Source: an uncultured Bacteroidota bacterium (GTDB lineage Bacteria; Bacteroidota; Bacteroidia; Flavobacteriales; Flavobacteriaceae). From it: a DNA stretch of 64,000 bases. The translations under genes and the position numbers were made by a program. Below the pieces are notes generated by a model. It did no database searches and was not told the origin of the DNA. It was given only the letters and a program-made list of their open reading frames with translations. Where the stretch lies: NCBI GenBank assembly GCA_902635965.1, contig CACPQA010000003.1, forward strand, positions 1 to 64,000, in the 5' to 3' direction. Positions within the stretch are counted from its first letter, which is position 1; the number at the start of each line of letters is the position of its first letter. Below, piece by piece: positions 30,886 to 41,314 of this stretch.

Positions 30886-32313
30886 ATGAGGAAAAGGATT
30901 TTATTACTTTCAATAACATTAATATCTGCTGTTTATTCTATTGAAGCTCAGAGTATTAGGACGATTAAAAAAGAACTCCAACAATCAATTGAAAAACATG
31001 AGACAGAATTAATCAAAACTAGTGATGCAATTTGGGAGGCAGCTGAAACAGCATTATTAGAATTTAAATCTTCAAAAATATTAATAGACCACGCCAAAAG
31101 AAATGGATTTGATGTTGAAGAGGGTGTCGCCGGCATAAAAACCGCTTTTACAGCATCGTACGGATCTGGTAGGCCAATTATTGGAATATTAGGAGAATTT
31201 GATGCTAATGCAGGAATTTCACAAAAAAGGAAACCAGTTAAAGAAGCAAGAATTCCTGGTGGAGCGGGTCACGGTTGTGGTCATAATCTTTTTGGTACTG
31301 CAAGTCTTGGTGCTGCAATTGCTATCAAAGAGCAAATTGAGAAAGGAAATATACAGGGAACTGTAATATTCTATGGGACACCAGCTGAAGAAACAATTTT
31401 TGCCAAGGTTTGGATGGTAAGGGAGGGTTTATTTGACAAATTGGATGTTTGCATGGATTGGCACCCAGGAGATGAAATTCAAGCTGGAACACAAAGCTCT
31501 AAGGCACTTGTTGATTTTAGAGTAAAATTCCGTGGTAATTCAGCTCATGCGTCTTCCGATCCATGGAATGGCAATAGTGCAGCTGACGCGATGGAATTAT
31601 ATACAACTGGATTAAATTACTACAGAGAACATATTGAGCCAACCGCTAGAATCCATTATCAAATTGAAAAGGCAGGAGATGTGGTAAATGTTGTTCCAGA
31701 TTATGCCCAGATTTGGACTAGGCTGAGACAAAACGACAGAGCAGGTGTTGATGTTTTATATGAAAGGGCACTTGATATAGCAAAAGGAGCTGCCCTGATG
31801 ACAGGAACCACTTATGAAACGAAGTTAATCTCAGGAATTTACGAAATACAAGTGAACAGAACAGGTGCTGCAGTTTTGCAAAAAAACCTAGAAACATTGG
31901 GTGAGATTACCTACAGCGATAGTGAATTAAATTATGCTAATACCATTTTAAAGGAAACTGGGAAGCCTCAAAATGGTATAGACGGTAAAATTTATCCACT
32001 TAAACCAACATTACCAGCTCAAGGTGGTTCGACAGACGTTGGTGATGTAAGTCAAGTAGTACCTACAATTAGTTTAGGAGTTACAACTGCAGCAAGTGGA
32101 GGCCCATGGCATTCTTGGGCTGTAGTTGCTTGTACTGGAATGTCCATAGGTCACAAAGGTATGATTTATGCCGCAAAAGCTTTATCTATGACTATGGCGG
32201 ATCTATACAAAAACCCCTCTTTAATTAGTGCTGTAAAAGAAGATTATTTGAAAAATAAACAATACGACAAATACGACCCCAGGATTTTACCTGGACCCCC
32301 TTCATTAGAATAG
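30886..32313 (+). CDS. M20-family amidohydrolase (AbgB-like)
   Basis: GGAGHGCGHNLFGTASLGAA, GTPAEE, FRGNSAHASSDPWNG; signal peptide. Confidence 0.88.
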   Translation: MRKRILLLSITLISAVYSIEAQSIRTIKKELQQSIEKHETELIKTSDAIWEAAETALLEFKSSKILIDHAKRNGFDVEEGVAGIKTAFTASYGSGRPIIGILGEFDANAGISQKRKPVKEARIPGGAGHGCGHNLFGTASLGAAIAIKEQIEKGNIQGTVIFYGTPAEETIFAKVWMVREGLFDKLDVCMDWHPGDEIQAGTQSSKALVDFRVKFRGNSAHASSDPWNGNSAADAMELYTTGLNYYREHIEPTARIHYQIEKAGDVVNVVPDYAQIWTRLRQNDRAGVDVLYERALDIAKGAALMTGTTYETKLISGIYEIQVNRTGAAVLQKNLETLGEITYSDSELNYANTILKETGKPQNGIDGKIYPLKPTLPAQGGSTDVGDVSQVVPTISLGVTTAASGGPWHSWAVVACTGMSIGHKGMIYAAKALSMTMADLYKNPSLISAVKEDYLKNKQYDKYDPRILPGPPSLE

Positions 32314-32317
32314 TTTT

Positions 32318-33631
32318 ATGTACAAATACTTATTATTTATTTTCCTTTCTTTTACAAAAATCGATTGCTTTTCTCAAGCTGTCTTACCCTTAAAGGATAG
32401 GGTAAGAGCTATAGAGGAAATACAGAAAGATAGACTGGAAAACCTTTTACCACAGCTTATGGTAAGAGAAAAAATTGACTGTTGGGTAATAATTACAAGG
32501 GAATACAATGAAGATCCAATAATTAAGAGTCTTCTTCCTCCAACATGGTTGAATGCTAGAAGAAGGACGATTCTTGTTTTTACACATGATAAATCTTCAA
32601 AAAAAGTTGATATGGCTGCAATCACTAGGTATTCTTTTGGAAGCTTAATAAAAAGTGTTTGGGATAAAGAAAAAGAACCGGATCAAATGAAGGCTCTTGT
32701 GGATTATATTAAACTTAAAAACCCAAAAAAAATTGGTATTAACATATCGCATACCTATGGGATTGCCGATGGATTGTCTGTAACAGATCACAAACTATTA
32801 ATGAATTATTTACCAAAATCCCTTAAAACAAGGGTTATAAGCTCAGAACCTCTAGCGGTTTCATGGGTGGAAACGAGAACCGAGAAAGAAATGACACTAT
32901 TTTCCCACTTAACAGAAATAACTCATAATATAATTAAGGAGGCCTTCTCAACAGGCGTGATTACTCCCGGAGTTACAACTACTGACGACGTGGTATGGTG
33001 GATGAGAGAAAAGGTTTCATCAATGGGATTAAAAACTTGGTTTCATCCAACAATTGATGTTCAACGTGCTGATGATAGCGATCTTTACGCTTTTGATGCA
33101 AAACAAAAATTTGATATTATTAAACCTGGCGATTTAATTCATTGTGATTTTGGAATTACTTATTTAAATCTTAATACAGACTGTCAACAGCTTGCTTATG
33201 TTTTAAAACCAAATGAAGTTGACGCACCTAAGTATTTAAAAGATGGTCTTAAGGCTGGGAATTTATTAGAAGATATACTAACCAGTAACTTCAAAGAAGG
33301 AATAACAGGAAACGAAATTTTAAAAATTTCAAGAAAGGAAGCTATTGAAAAAGGTTTAAGACCGCAAATATATACACATCCACTTGGTCTTTTTGGTCAT
33401 TCTGCAGGTACTATTTTTGGCATGTGGGACAATCAAGGGTTTGTTCAAGGTACTGGGGAATGGAAATTAAATGCAAATACAGCCTATGCCATTGAATTAA
33501 ACACCAAGGTTTACATAAAAGAATGGGGCAAGGATGTTAGAATTATGCTTGAGGAACCAGGTTTTTTTTCAAAAGATGGCTTCAGATATATAAATAAAAG
33601 ACAAGAAAAATTTCATTTGATAGGAGAATAA
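32318..33631 (+). CDS. M24 family metallopeptidase (Xaa-Pro aminopeptidase-like)
   Basis: HCDFGITYLNLNTDCQ, HPLGLFGHSAG, AIELNTKV metal-ligand context. Confidence 0.85.
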   Translation: MYKYLLFIFLSFTKIDCFSQAVLPLKDRVRAIEEIQKDRLENLLPQLMVREKIDCWVIITREYNEDPIIKSLLPPTWLNARRRTILVFTHDKSSKKVDMAAITRYSFGSLIKSVWDKEKEPDQMKALVDYIKLKNPKKIGINISHTYGIADGLSVTDHKLLMNYLPKSLKTRVISSEPLAVSWVETRTEKEMTLFSHLTEITHNIIKEAFSTGVITPGVTTTDDVVWWMREKVSSMGLKTWFHPTIDVQRADDSDLYAFDAKQKFDIIKPGDLIHCDFGITYLNLNTDCQQLAYVLKPNEVDAPKYLKDGLKAGNLLEDILTSNFKEGITGNEILKISRKEAIEKGLRPQIYTHPLGLFGHSAGTIFGMWDNQGFVQGTGEWKLNANTAYAIELNTKVYIKEWGKDVRIMLEEPGFFSKDGFRYINKRQEKFHLIGE

Positions 33632-33655
33632 ACAAAAAACTTCTTTGAGGATAAA

Positions 33656-33778
33656 TTACTTCCTTTTTGAAAATAATTTAAATGAAAAGCTCTTGCCCAA
33701 CATATTTTTATTTAGTATTAAGATCAAAAAAGCAAGAAACAAAAAGGCTATTTTGATGAAAAGTAACTTAGATTCCAT
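33656..33778 (-). CDS. small single-TM protein (40 aa)
   Basis: Own translation: MESKLLFIKIAFLFLAFLILILNKNMLGKSFSFKLFSKRK*; absent from track. Confidence 0.3.
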   Translation of the reverse strand: MESKLLFIKIAFLFLAFLILILNKNMLGKSFSFKLFSKRK

Positions 33779-33928
33779 ACAAATATTTTTTTAAAATTAA
33801 GAAGTTATATTTTTCGTAAAATCCTATGGCTTCTAACTTTTCAACAAAGTTACTAAGAATCTCAAGTTGATTTGAAATTTACTTTTAGAAAATATATTTC
33901 AGGTTTGTATATGAAAGTTGGTATTAAA

Positions 33929-36238
33929 TTAAATGGAAATATGAACTTCCCCGTTGTTATCAAATGAGAATTTTTGGTTATTTACATATATAAAACAATC
34001 CTGAGTTAAACTTAAACAGCATTGAAACAAGCTTTTACTGAATTTAATTTTATAAATATTTTGTCTAAAATTAATTTTAAATTCCAGAGCTTCCCAATTT
34101 TTAGGTAAGCAAGGGGTAAAATGAAGCGTGTTGTTTTTTACTCGCATCCCAGCAAAACCCTCAACAACTGTTAACCAACTGCCTGCCATAGAGGTGATGT
34201 GTAGCCCTTCCTCAACTTCCTTGTTATAGTCATCTAAGTCTAGCCTAGAGGCTCTTTTAAAAAGTTCATGTGCCGATTTAGTTTTTCCTAGTTTGCAGGC
34301 AATTATTGAGTGAATACAAGGCGATAGAGAGGACTCATGAACTGTGAATTTTTCATAAAACTCATAATTATTTTTAATTTTTTTGATGTCAAACTTATCC
34401 TCAAAAAAGTATATTCCTTGAAGAACATCCGCCTGTTTTATATATGGAGACCTTAAAATTCGATCCCATGACCAATTCTGATTTAATGGTCTTTCTGAAC
34501 TATCTAATTTATCAACTTCTTTTAGATCTTTATCGAAGAATCCGTCTTGTTGGACAAATATGCCAAGTTTTTTGTCATCATTTAAATAAATATTTTCTGA
34601 GATTTTTAACCATAGATTTATTTCAGATTCTTTAAGTTTTAATTTTTCGCGTAATTCTTTATATGAATTGGGATTATTTTTTTTAAAAATTTTTATTGAA
34701 TCTAGTGTAAACTCTAAACACCATTTGGTACTGTAATTTGTATACCAATTATTGTTAACATTATTTTCATATTCGTTTGGACCTGTAACACCTAAGATGA
34801 CGTACTTATTTTTCTTCTCTGAATAAGAAACTCTTTGTGCCCAAAATCTACAAATTCCGATTAAAACTTCAATGCCCTTATCCATTAAATATTCTAAATC
34901 TCCGGTGTATCTAGTATAGTTAAAGATTGCGTATGCGATCGCATTATTCCTGTGTATTTCTTCAAAAGTAATTTCCCATTCGTTATGACATTCTTCCCCA
35001 TTCATCGTAACCATTGGGAATAAAGCAGCGCCATTTTCAAATCCAAGCTTTTTCGCATTATCGATTGCTTTGTCTAATTGAAGGTATCTGTAATTTAAAA
35101 GATTTAAGGTCACCTCAGGAGGTTTAGTACCTAAACAAAAAGGAACACAATACGCCTCTGTGTCCCAATAAGTGCTTCCACCATATTTTTCCCCAGTAAA
35201 ACCTTTCGGTCCAAAATTAAGTTTTGCATCGTCACCCCTGTATGTTTGATTTAGTTGGAAAATATTAAATCTAATGGCCTGTTGAGATTTATTGTCCCCA
35301 GTAATTTTAATGTCCGATTGCTCCCAAATTTTAGCCCATTCCAACTTATGTTCTTGATATAGATCCTCAAATGACGTGTTTTTTAAATAATTTAAAATCT
35401 TATCTGTTTTATTTTCAATTTTGTTCCAGCTATTACATTCAGAAGTCACATATCCTCCAAACTTTACTACTTCCAAAGTATGACCTTTTTTTAATGTTTG
35501 TTCAGATTCAAGCAGTATTTTATTTGAACTAGATTTTGCCACATAAGGCTTTTCAAGTTTAACATCGTCATCATATAAATCAGCTTTCATGTAGGTGATC
35601 ACTTTAAAACCAGTTTTTTTTACCTTACTTTTTACTAGCGATTTATTTTGGTCATTTAATTTTTCTTTTGTTTCCCAAAACTTTTCATCCCAGTTGCTGT
35701 CGCTATTAGATACGTCAAAATCAATATACGGGGACAAAGATATTTTAACATCTCTGTTGCATTTAATTTTATAGGAAATTGCTCCTACAGATTTTCTTTT
35801 CATAGATATAAACCTTTTTGAGTTTATCTCCACTTCTAAATCGTTCTCCATTTTAAGGGAAATTGCACGCTCATATAACCCATTCTTCATGTCTAATATT
35901 CTCTCAAATTTTTCAACCTTATCAACTTTATTTAAGTCAAGAGGTATATTATCAATTAATATTGAAATGCCAATCCAGCTTGGGGCATTAATTACCTTTG
36001 CGAAGTATTCAGGGTAACCGTTTTTCCACCACCCAACTTTTGTTTTATCAGGATAATAAATACCACCTATATAACTGCCCTGTAGTGATTTGCCACTGAA
36101 ATCTTCTTCAAAATTGGCTCTCTGACCCATAGCACCATTACCGATGCTGAAGATGCTTTCGGAGTCCATGATTTTGTTTCGATTCCATCCTACTTCAATA
36201 ATTTTCCAAGGATTAATTTTATAAAAATGTGTTTCCAT
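33929..36238 (-). CDS. glycoside hydrolase family 65 (disaccharide phosphorylase, maltose/trehalose/kojibiose type)
   Basis: SIGNGAMGQRANFEEDFSG, GGSTYWDTEAYCVPF, VLGVTGPNEYENNVNNNWYTN. Confidence 0.92.
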   Translation of the reverse strand: METHFYKINPWKIIEVGWNRNKIMDSESIFSIGNGAMGQRANFEEDFSGKSLQGSYIGGIYYPDKTKVGWWKNGYPEYFAKVINAPSWIGISILIDNIPLDLNKVDKVEKFERILDMKNGLYERAISLKMENDLEVEINSKRFISMKRKSVGAISYKIKCNRDVKISLSPYIDFDVSNSDSNWDEKFWETKEKLNDQNKSLVKSKVKKTGFKVITYMKADLYDDDVKLEKPYVAKSSSNKILLESEQTLKKGHTLEVVKFGGYVTSECNSWNKIENKTDKILNYLKNTSFEDLYQEHKLEWAKIWEQSDIKITGDNKSQQAIRFNIFQLNQTYRGDDAKLNFGPKGFTGEKYGGSTYWDTEAYCVPFCLGTKPPEVTLNLLNYRYLQLDKAIDNAKKLGFENGAALFPMVTMNGEECHNEWEITFEEIHRNNAIAYAIFNYTRYTGDLEYLMDKGIEVLIGICRFWAQRVSYSEKKNKYVILGVTGPNEYENNVNNNWYTNYSTKWCLEFTLDSIKIFKKNNPNSYKELREKLKLKESEINLWLKISENIYLNDDKKLGIFVQQDGFFDKDLKEVDKLDSSERPLNQNWSWDRILRSPYIKQADVLQGIYFFEDKFDIKKIKNNYEFYEKFTVHESSLSPCIHSIIACKLGKTKSAHELFKRASRLDLDDYNKEVEEGLHITSMAGSWLTVVEGFAGMRVKNNTLHFTPCLPKNWEALEFKINFRQNIYKIKFSKSLFQCCLSLTQDCFIYVNNQKFSFDNNGEVHISI

Positions 36239-36239
36239 T

Positions 36240-36884
36240 CTAAATCATTTTTTCAAAAAATTCAAGCGGTATATCATCGAGTGAAATAAAATTATATTTT
36301 GCATTTTCAATTTTCCCACACTTACAAATAGCAACTGAAACCATTTTTGCCTGATTTGCGGCCTTTACACCTGCAATGGAGTCTTCAAATACAATTACTT
36401 CTTTTGGATTTACCCCAAGCATTTTTGCACCTTTTAGAAAAACCTCAGGATGAGGTTTTGATTTTGAAGTTAAGTTCCCATCTATTATCACTTTAAACTT
36501 ATTTTTTATTCTAAGTTTTTCTAAAATTTGATGTGCATTTTTACTTGCAGATCCCAATGCAATTGGAATATCCTTAATCGTAGCAAAATCTAGTAATTTG
36601 TTCACTCCAGGCAATATATCCATTTGACTAAGATTAGAAATAAACCCTTTGTATAATTCGTTTTTTTTCTCCAAATACTTTTTCTTTTCAAATCTGTCAA
36701 TTGAAATACCTCCCCAAGATAATATCCTATCTAATGATTTTTCTCTACTTACACCTTTCAAAAGTTCATTTTGATTTTTTGACAATTCAAAACCAAAGTT
36801 TTTAGATATTATTTTCCAGGATTTAAAATGATATTTGGCAGTGTCAACGATAATTCCGTCAAGATCAAAAATAAATGCTTTCAA
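36240..36884 (-). CDS. pgmB: beta-phosphoglucomutase (HAD family)
   Basis: FDLDGIIVDTAKYHFKSWK, LGSASKNA, VFEDSIAGVKAANQA. Confidence 0.92.
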   Translation of the reverse strand: MKAFIFDLDGIIVDTAKYHFKSWKIISKNFGFELSKNQNELLKGVSREKSLDRILSWGGISIDRFEKKKYLEKKNELYKGFISNLSQMDILPGVNKLLDFATIKDIPIALGSASKNAHQILEKLRIKNKFKVIIDGNLTSKSKPHPEVFLKGAKMLGVNPKEVIVFEDSIAGVKAANQAKMVSVAICKCGKIENAKYNFISLDDIPLEFFEKMI

Positions 36885-36893
36885 ATCAAAATT

Positions 36894-37352
36894 TTATTTG
36901 CAATGATAATCTGCGGCTCTAGTTGCAATTTGGACATGGGGTTTAATATTTACTTTATAACCAAGAGAATTGGCTAACCCTTTGGAAGCATTTACCAATT
37001 TATTTGACTTAAAATTTTCATTTTCATTATAATCCAAATCAATCTCAGGAATTATGTTTAAGGAATTTTTTATAGCTTCAGCTGTATCAATACTTAATTC
37101 AGTTTCCTTCCACAGCCTAGTCCAGAGGTCCTTAATTTGCGGTACACCACTTTTTTTCATAATATAATGAACACCTCTATTACCGTATCTGTAAGCAATA
37201 ACAGTTATATATTGTGTTTTCTTTGCTACACTTTGAGAGTCAGTTCCTACATGAACTTCAACGAATGGATTTTTTTTGAGTATTTCTCTAGTATGATCGA
37301 TTGGATCAATTATATTTCCCTGGATGTCCTTAAAAGCAACACTCTCTTCCAT
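36894..37352 (-). CDS. ribonuclease H-like YkuK family protein
   Basis: VEVHVGTDSQSVAKKTQYITVIAYRYGNRGVHYIMKKS. Confidence 0.85.
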   Translation of the reverse strand: MEESVAFKDIQGNIIDPIDHTREILKKNPFVEVHVGTDSQSVAKKTQYITVIAYRYGNRGVHYIMKKSGVPQIKDLWTRLWKETELSIDTAEAIKNSLNIIPEIDLDYNENENFKSNKLVNASKGLANSLGYKVNIKPHVQIATRAADYHCK

Positions 37353-37423
37353 ACGTCTAAAATAAAATTTTTATAATTTAAGCCTTACAATTGCCTTTAA
37401 AAAATTTTTTATCAAAAAAACGA

Positions 37424-38758
37424 TTAAGAAGATCCAATTTTAACGATTTCCTTCTTTACTATTTTTGACAAGTAGATAACAGAAATCATATTTGGGATTG
37501 CCATTAAAGCAAAAGATAAATCAATAAGGCTTATAACAAAATTTACTGACGAAATAGCAGAAAAAAAGATGCTAATTAAATAAACATAATTATAAATAAA
37601 CCCATACTTTTTTTTGGTCAAAAAGTTTAAACACTTTACTCCATAATAAGAATAGGTAAATAGAGTGGTAATTCCAAAAACAATGACCATAAGTACTAGA
37701 AATTTATCACCAAGTCCGTAGAAAAGTCGATTGAATGAATCTAGAGTTAGTAGGATTCCATTTAATTTTGAATCAATATATGACCCACTGGTTATAATTA
37801 CAACCGCTGTAATGGAGCATACCAATATCGTATCCAATATTGGGCCTAAACTTGCAACTAAACCCTCGTTTACTGAGTTTTTTGTCTGAGATTGACCATG
37901 GTACATTGGAGCATTGCCAATACCACTTTCGTTAGAGAAAACAGCCCTCCTTATTCCAAGTAACACAAGACCCCAAATGCCACCAACGTACATGGTTTTA
38001 AAATCAAATGCAGAAAAGATTATTGTTTTCAAAACATATGGAATTTGCGTAATATTATCCAAAACAACCCATCCACCCATCAGCAAATACAATATTACCA
38101 TCAGAGGGACTAGCTTTGATGTGATTTTTACTATCTTTTTCAAACCTCCTAAAATCACCCAACCAGAGACCAAAATTAGCAACAACCCAAAAGAGCCTTT
38201 ATAAATAAGGCTATCTACTGCACTGGTTACCGGTGGGTAAATGACTTGAACTATCGTTTGAGTCAGTTGATTTGCCGTAAAGGCAGGTAATACACCAAAT
38301 AAGGCTGCGACACAAAACCAGTTTGCGAAAAATTTCCCATACCTAGGCATTCCCATTGTCATATAATACATTGGACCTCCAAGTGGATCCCCGTTGAGCT
38401 CCTTTTCCCTTAATTTTACCGACAGAGTACAACTATAAAATTTGATTACGCATCCAAGAAGAGCTGTTATCCACATCCATACAAGAACTCCTGGACCTCC
38501 CATGTGTATAGCGATTGCTACACCTGAAATATTTCCCAATCCTACAGTCGATGCCAAAACTGCTGATAATGCTTCGAAACGAGATATCCCTTTTTCCGAA
38601 TTTTTTTTCAATAAAAGTGAAAATCCTTTGCGGACTTTTTTTAAAGGAAAACCTTTACAATGAAAAAAAAGAAAGACGCCCCCTCCAATGATCAATATTA
38701 GCATTACCCATTCCAAAGGAGCTATCAATCGATTTATGAGAAGTGTGAGACTATCCAA
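37424..38758 (-). CDS. alanine/glycine:cation symporter family (AGCS)
   Basis: GLGNISGVAIAIHMGGPGVLVWMWITALLG, GGPMYYM, RAVFSNESGIGNAPMYHG. Confidence 0.93.
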   Translation of the reverse strand: MDSLTLLINRLIAPLEWVMLILIIGGGVFLFFHCKGFPLKKVRKGFSLLLKKNSEKGISRFEALSAVLASTVGLGNISGVAIAIHMGGPGVLVWMWITALLGCVIKFYSCTLSVKLREKELNGDPLGGPMYYMTMGMPRYGKFFANWFCVAALFGVLPAFTANQLTQTIVQVIYPPVTSAVDSLIYKGSFGLLLILVSGWVILGGLKKIVKITSKLVPLMVILYLLMGGWVVLDNITQIPYVLKTIIFSAFDFKTMYVGGIWGLVLLGIRRAVFSNESGIGNAPMYHGQSQTKNSVNEGLVASLGPILDTILVCSITAVVIITSGSYIDSKLNGILLTLDSFNRLFYGLGDKFLVLMVIVFGITTLFTYSYYGVKCLNFLTKKKYGFIYNYVYLISIFFSAISSVNFVISLIDLSFALMAIPNMISVIYLSKIVKKEIVKIGSS

Positions 38759-38804
38759 ATTTTAGATTTTAAATTATTTAAAATTTATTTATCAAATAAC
38801 AATT

Positions 38805-39458
38805 TTAATTATCTTGTTTAACTACAATAAAAGTTGCTTTTGAACCAGTTGCAAGGTTCCAAAGATTTGACATCATTACATTTCCATCATCATCGTAAAC
38901 CCTTACCTCAGCCGTATTGGGACCTGATTCACCTTGATTTAACGCAACAAAATCAATTTTGTTAAAACCTTCTAAAAGCTTAATATCCATCTTTTTATAT
39001 CTTTGAGTCAAGAGTATGTTTGGATAAATTATATCATCATTGAACCTTATCTGAACTCTGTCTCCATCGGGTTCTTGATGATCTCTAAAAACAATTCTCA
39101 CATTTTCAGTTGAACTAATAAAATCACCTAGATATTGGTCTGCCTTGAATTTTGGGGCACTATCTTCGCTCTTATTTGGATTTAGCTTTTTTAGGTAAGC
39201 ATCACCAGGGTTGATGAATGCTTCTTCGTTTTCCATTTGAATGTTATTTTCGAACCCTTTTGTATCTTTTGAAGCAGGATCATTTGTGAAAAAATCTTTC
39301 TTTAAATAGTCTGGAAGATTGTTTTCTGGCAACTTGAGAATAGAGTTTGACTTTTTATCTATTTCAATTTTTTTCTCTAAAGGTTTTGTTTCGATTTGAG
39401 AAAAGGAATAACCGAATATCAATACACAAAAAGTGAAAGATGTAAAAAAAAACTTCAT
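38805..39458 (-). CDS. hypothetical secreted protein
   Basis: signal peptide, C-terminal beta region with VRVYDDDGNVMMSNLWNL. Confidence 0.6.
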   Translation of the reverse strand: MKFFFTSFTFCVLIFGYSFSQIETKPLEKKIEIDKKSNSILKLPENNLPDYLKKDFFTNDPASKDTKGFENNIQMENEEAFINPGDAYLKKLNPNKSEDSAPKFKADQYLGDFISSTENVRIVFRDHQEPDGDRVQIRFNDDIIYPNILLTQRYKKMDIKLLEGFNKIDFVALNQGESGPNTAEVRVYDDDGNVMMSNLWNLATGSKATFIVVKQDN

Positions 39459-39544
39459 TTGTCAAACCTAATTATTTTAAAGGAGAATTAATTACTTTTT
39501 TATCATTTTAAACTATATTGAAATAATTATAAAACAAAACAAAA

Positions 39545-41314
39545 ATGAAACTTGAATTAGTTGATTGGTCAATAATATTTGTTTTTTTTGTGATTACTCT
39601 CTTAGTTGGTATATGGTCATCTAAAACCGCTGGTAAAAATCCTGATGAGTTTTTCTTGTCTGGCAGAAATATGCCATGGTGGCTTTTAGGGATTTCAATG
39701 GTTGCTACAACTTTTTCAGCTGACACCCCAAATCTGGTAACAGATATCGTAAGAACAAATGGAGTAGCCGGCAATTGGGTATGGTGGGCTTTTTTGCTAA
39801 CTGGAATGCTAACTGTTTTTGTATATGCCAGACTATGGAGAAAATCTGGTGTGCTAACAGATCTAGAGTTCTATGAAATCAGATACAGTGGAAAAGAGGC
39901 AGCTTTTCTGAGAGGATTTAGAGCAATTTATCTAGGGGTTTTTTTCAATGTGATGATTATGGCAACTGTATGCTTAGCAGCTATCAAAATAGGAGGAATA
40001 ATTTTAGGATTTTCTCCATTAAACACATTACTAATTGCATCATCAATTACTGTAATATATAGTATGCTTGGCGGCTTTAAGGGAGTCGTTTACACTGATT
40101 TCTTCCAATTCATCTTAGCAATGTCAGTTACAATTTGGTCTGCTTTTTATTTTATTGAACTCCCTGAAATACAGAGCTTAAATAATCTTCTTACCCATCC
40201 TAGTGTTGTGGAAAAATTAGATTTAATTCCAGATTTAAGTGACAGGGAAGTTTTTATTACGATTTTTGTCTTACCGCTTGCTGTTCAGTGGTGGAGTGTT
40301 TGGTACCCAGGAGCTGAGCCTGGTGGTGGAGGATACATAGCGCAGAGAATGTTGTCTGCTAAAGATGAAAATAATGCTATTTGGGCAACATTGCTATTCA
40401 ATTTTGCTCATTACGCAATTAGACCTTGGCCTTGGATTATAATAGCACTAGCCTCTCTAATTATTTTTCCTGACTTAGCTTCAATTGGTGAAGCTTTTCC
40501 AGGGATTGATGAAAAGTTTTTAAAGAACGACCTAGCATATCCAGCAATGATGACATTGTTACCAAAAGGTGTGATTGGTTTGATGGTTGCGTCACTTATA
40601 GCTGCATTTATGTCAACTATATCTTCTCACCTAAATTGGGGATCTTCATATATTGTTCATGATTTTTATTCAAGATTCATAAATTCAAATTCTACCGATT
40701 CTAAAAAGGTATTAATAGGAAGATTATCAACTCTCGTTCTGATGTTTTTATCAGCCTGTTTTGCCCTTGTTTTAAATAATGCTTTACAGGCATTTCAAAT
40801 TTTATTGCAAATTGGAGCAGGCACTGGTCTTTTATTTATATTAAGATGGTTTTGGTACAGAGTTAATGCATACAGTGAGATAACTGCTATGATTGTTTCT
40901 TTCATTCTTGCAGTTTACTTACAAATTATACATACCAGTCTAGGCTTTGAAGCAATTCCACAGGATATTCAATTTTTAATAAGTGTGTTTGTTACCACAA
41001 TAGCATGGGTATGTGTGAGCTTGCTCACATCACCTTCAAATCTCAATACATTAAAAGATTTCTACATTAAAATACAGCCTGGCGGAAATGGATGGAATAA
41101 AATTAAAGATCAAATTGATGATAAAAAAATTGAAAAAAAAGTTTTTTGGACTATCCCGAGGGGAATCTCATGTATGATGATAAGTGTCTTTTCTATTTAT
41201 GGTTCTTTATTTAGTTTAGGTTTTTTTATTTATGGTAAAAATTTACAAGCTTCAATATTACTGTTGCTTACAATATTTTCTTTTTTCATCCTGGCGAAAT
41301 ATTCGAAAAATTAA
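39545..41314 (+). CDS. sodium:solute symporter family (SSS)
   Basis: PDEFFLSGRNMPWWLLGISMVATTFSADTPNLV; multi-TM. Confidence 0.9.
   Translation: MKLELVDWSIIFVFFVITLLVGIWSSKTAGKNPDEFFLSGRNMPWWLLGISMVATTFSADTPNLVTDIVRTNGVAGNWVWWAFLLTGMLTVFVYARLWRKSGVLTDLEFYEIRYSGKEAAFLRGFRAIYLGVFFNVMIMATVCLAAIKIGGIILGFSPLNTLLIASSITVIYSMLGGFKGVVYTDFFQFILAMSVTIWSAFYFIELPEIQSLNNLLTHPSVVEKLDLIPDLSDREVFITIFVLPLAVQWWSVWYPGAEPGGGGYIAQRMLSAKDENNAIWATLLFNFAHYAIRPWPWIIIALASLIIFPDLASIGEAFPGIDEKFLKNDLAYPAMMTLLPKGVIGLMVASLIAAFMSTISSHLNWGSSYIVHDFYSRFINSNSTDSKKVLIGRLSTLVLMFLSACFALVLNNALQAFQILLQIGAGTGLLFILRWFWYRVNAYSEITAMIVSFILAVYLQIIHTSLGFEAIPQDIQFLISVFVTTIAWVCVSLLTSPSNLNTLKDFYIKIQPGGNGWNKIKDQIDDKKIEKKVFWTIPRGISCMMISVFSIYGSLFSLGFFIYGKNLQASILLLLTIFSFFILAKYSKN

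Noticed and set aside
33656-33928. Frameshifted continuation of the GH65 gene
   Set aside because: GH65 ends normally at 33929 with a full C-terminal domain; downstream peptides do not resemble GH65.
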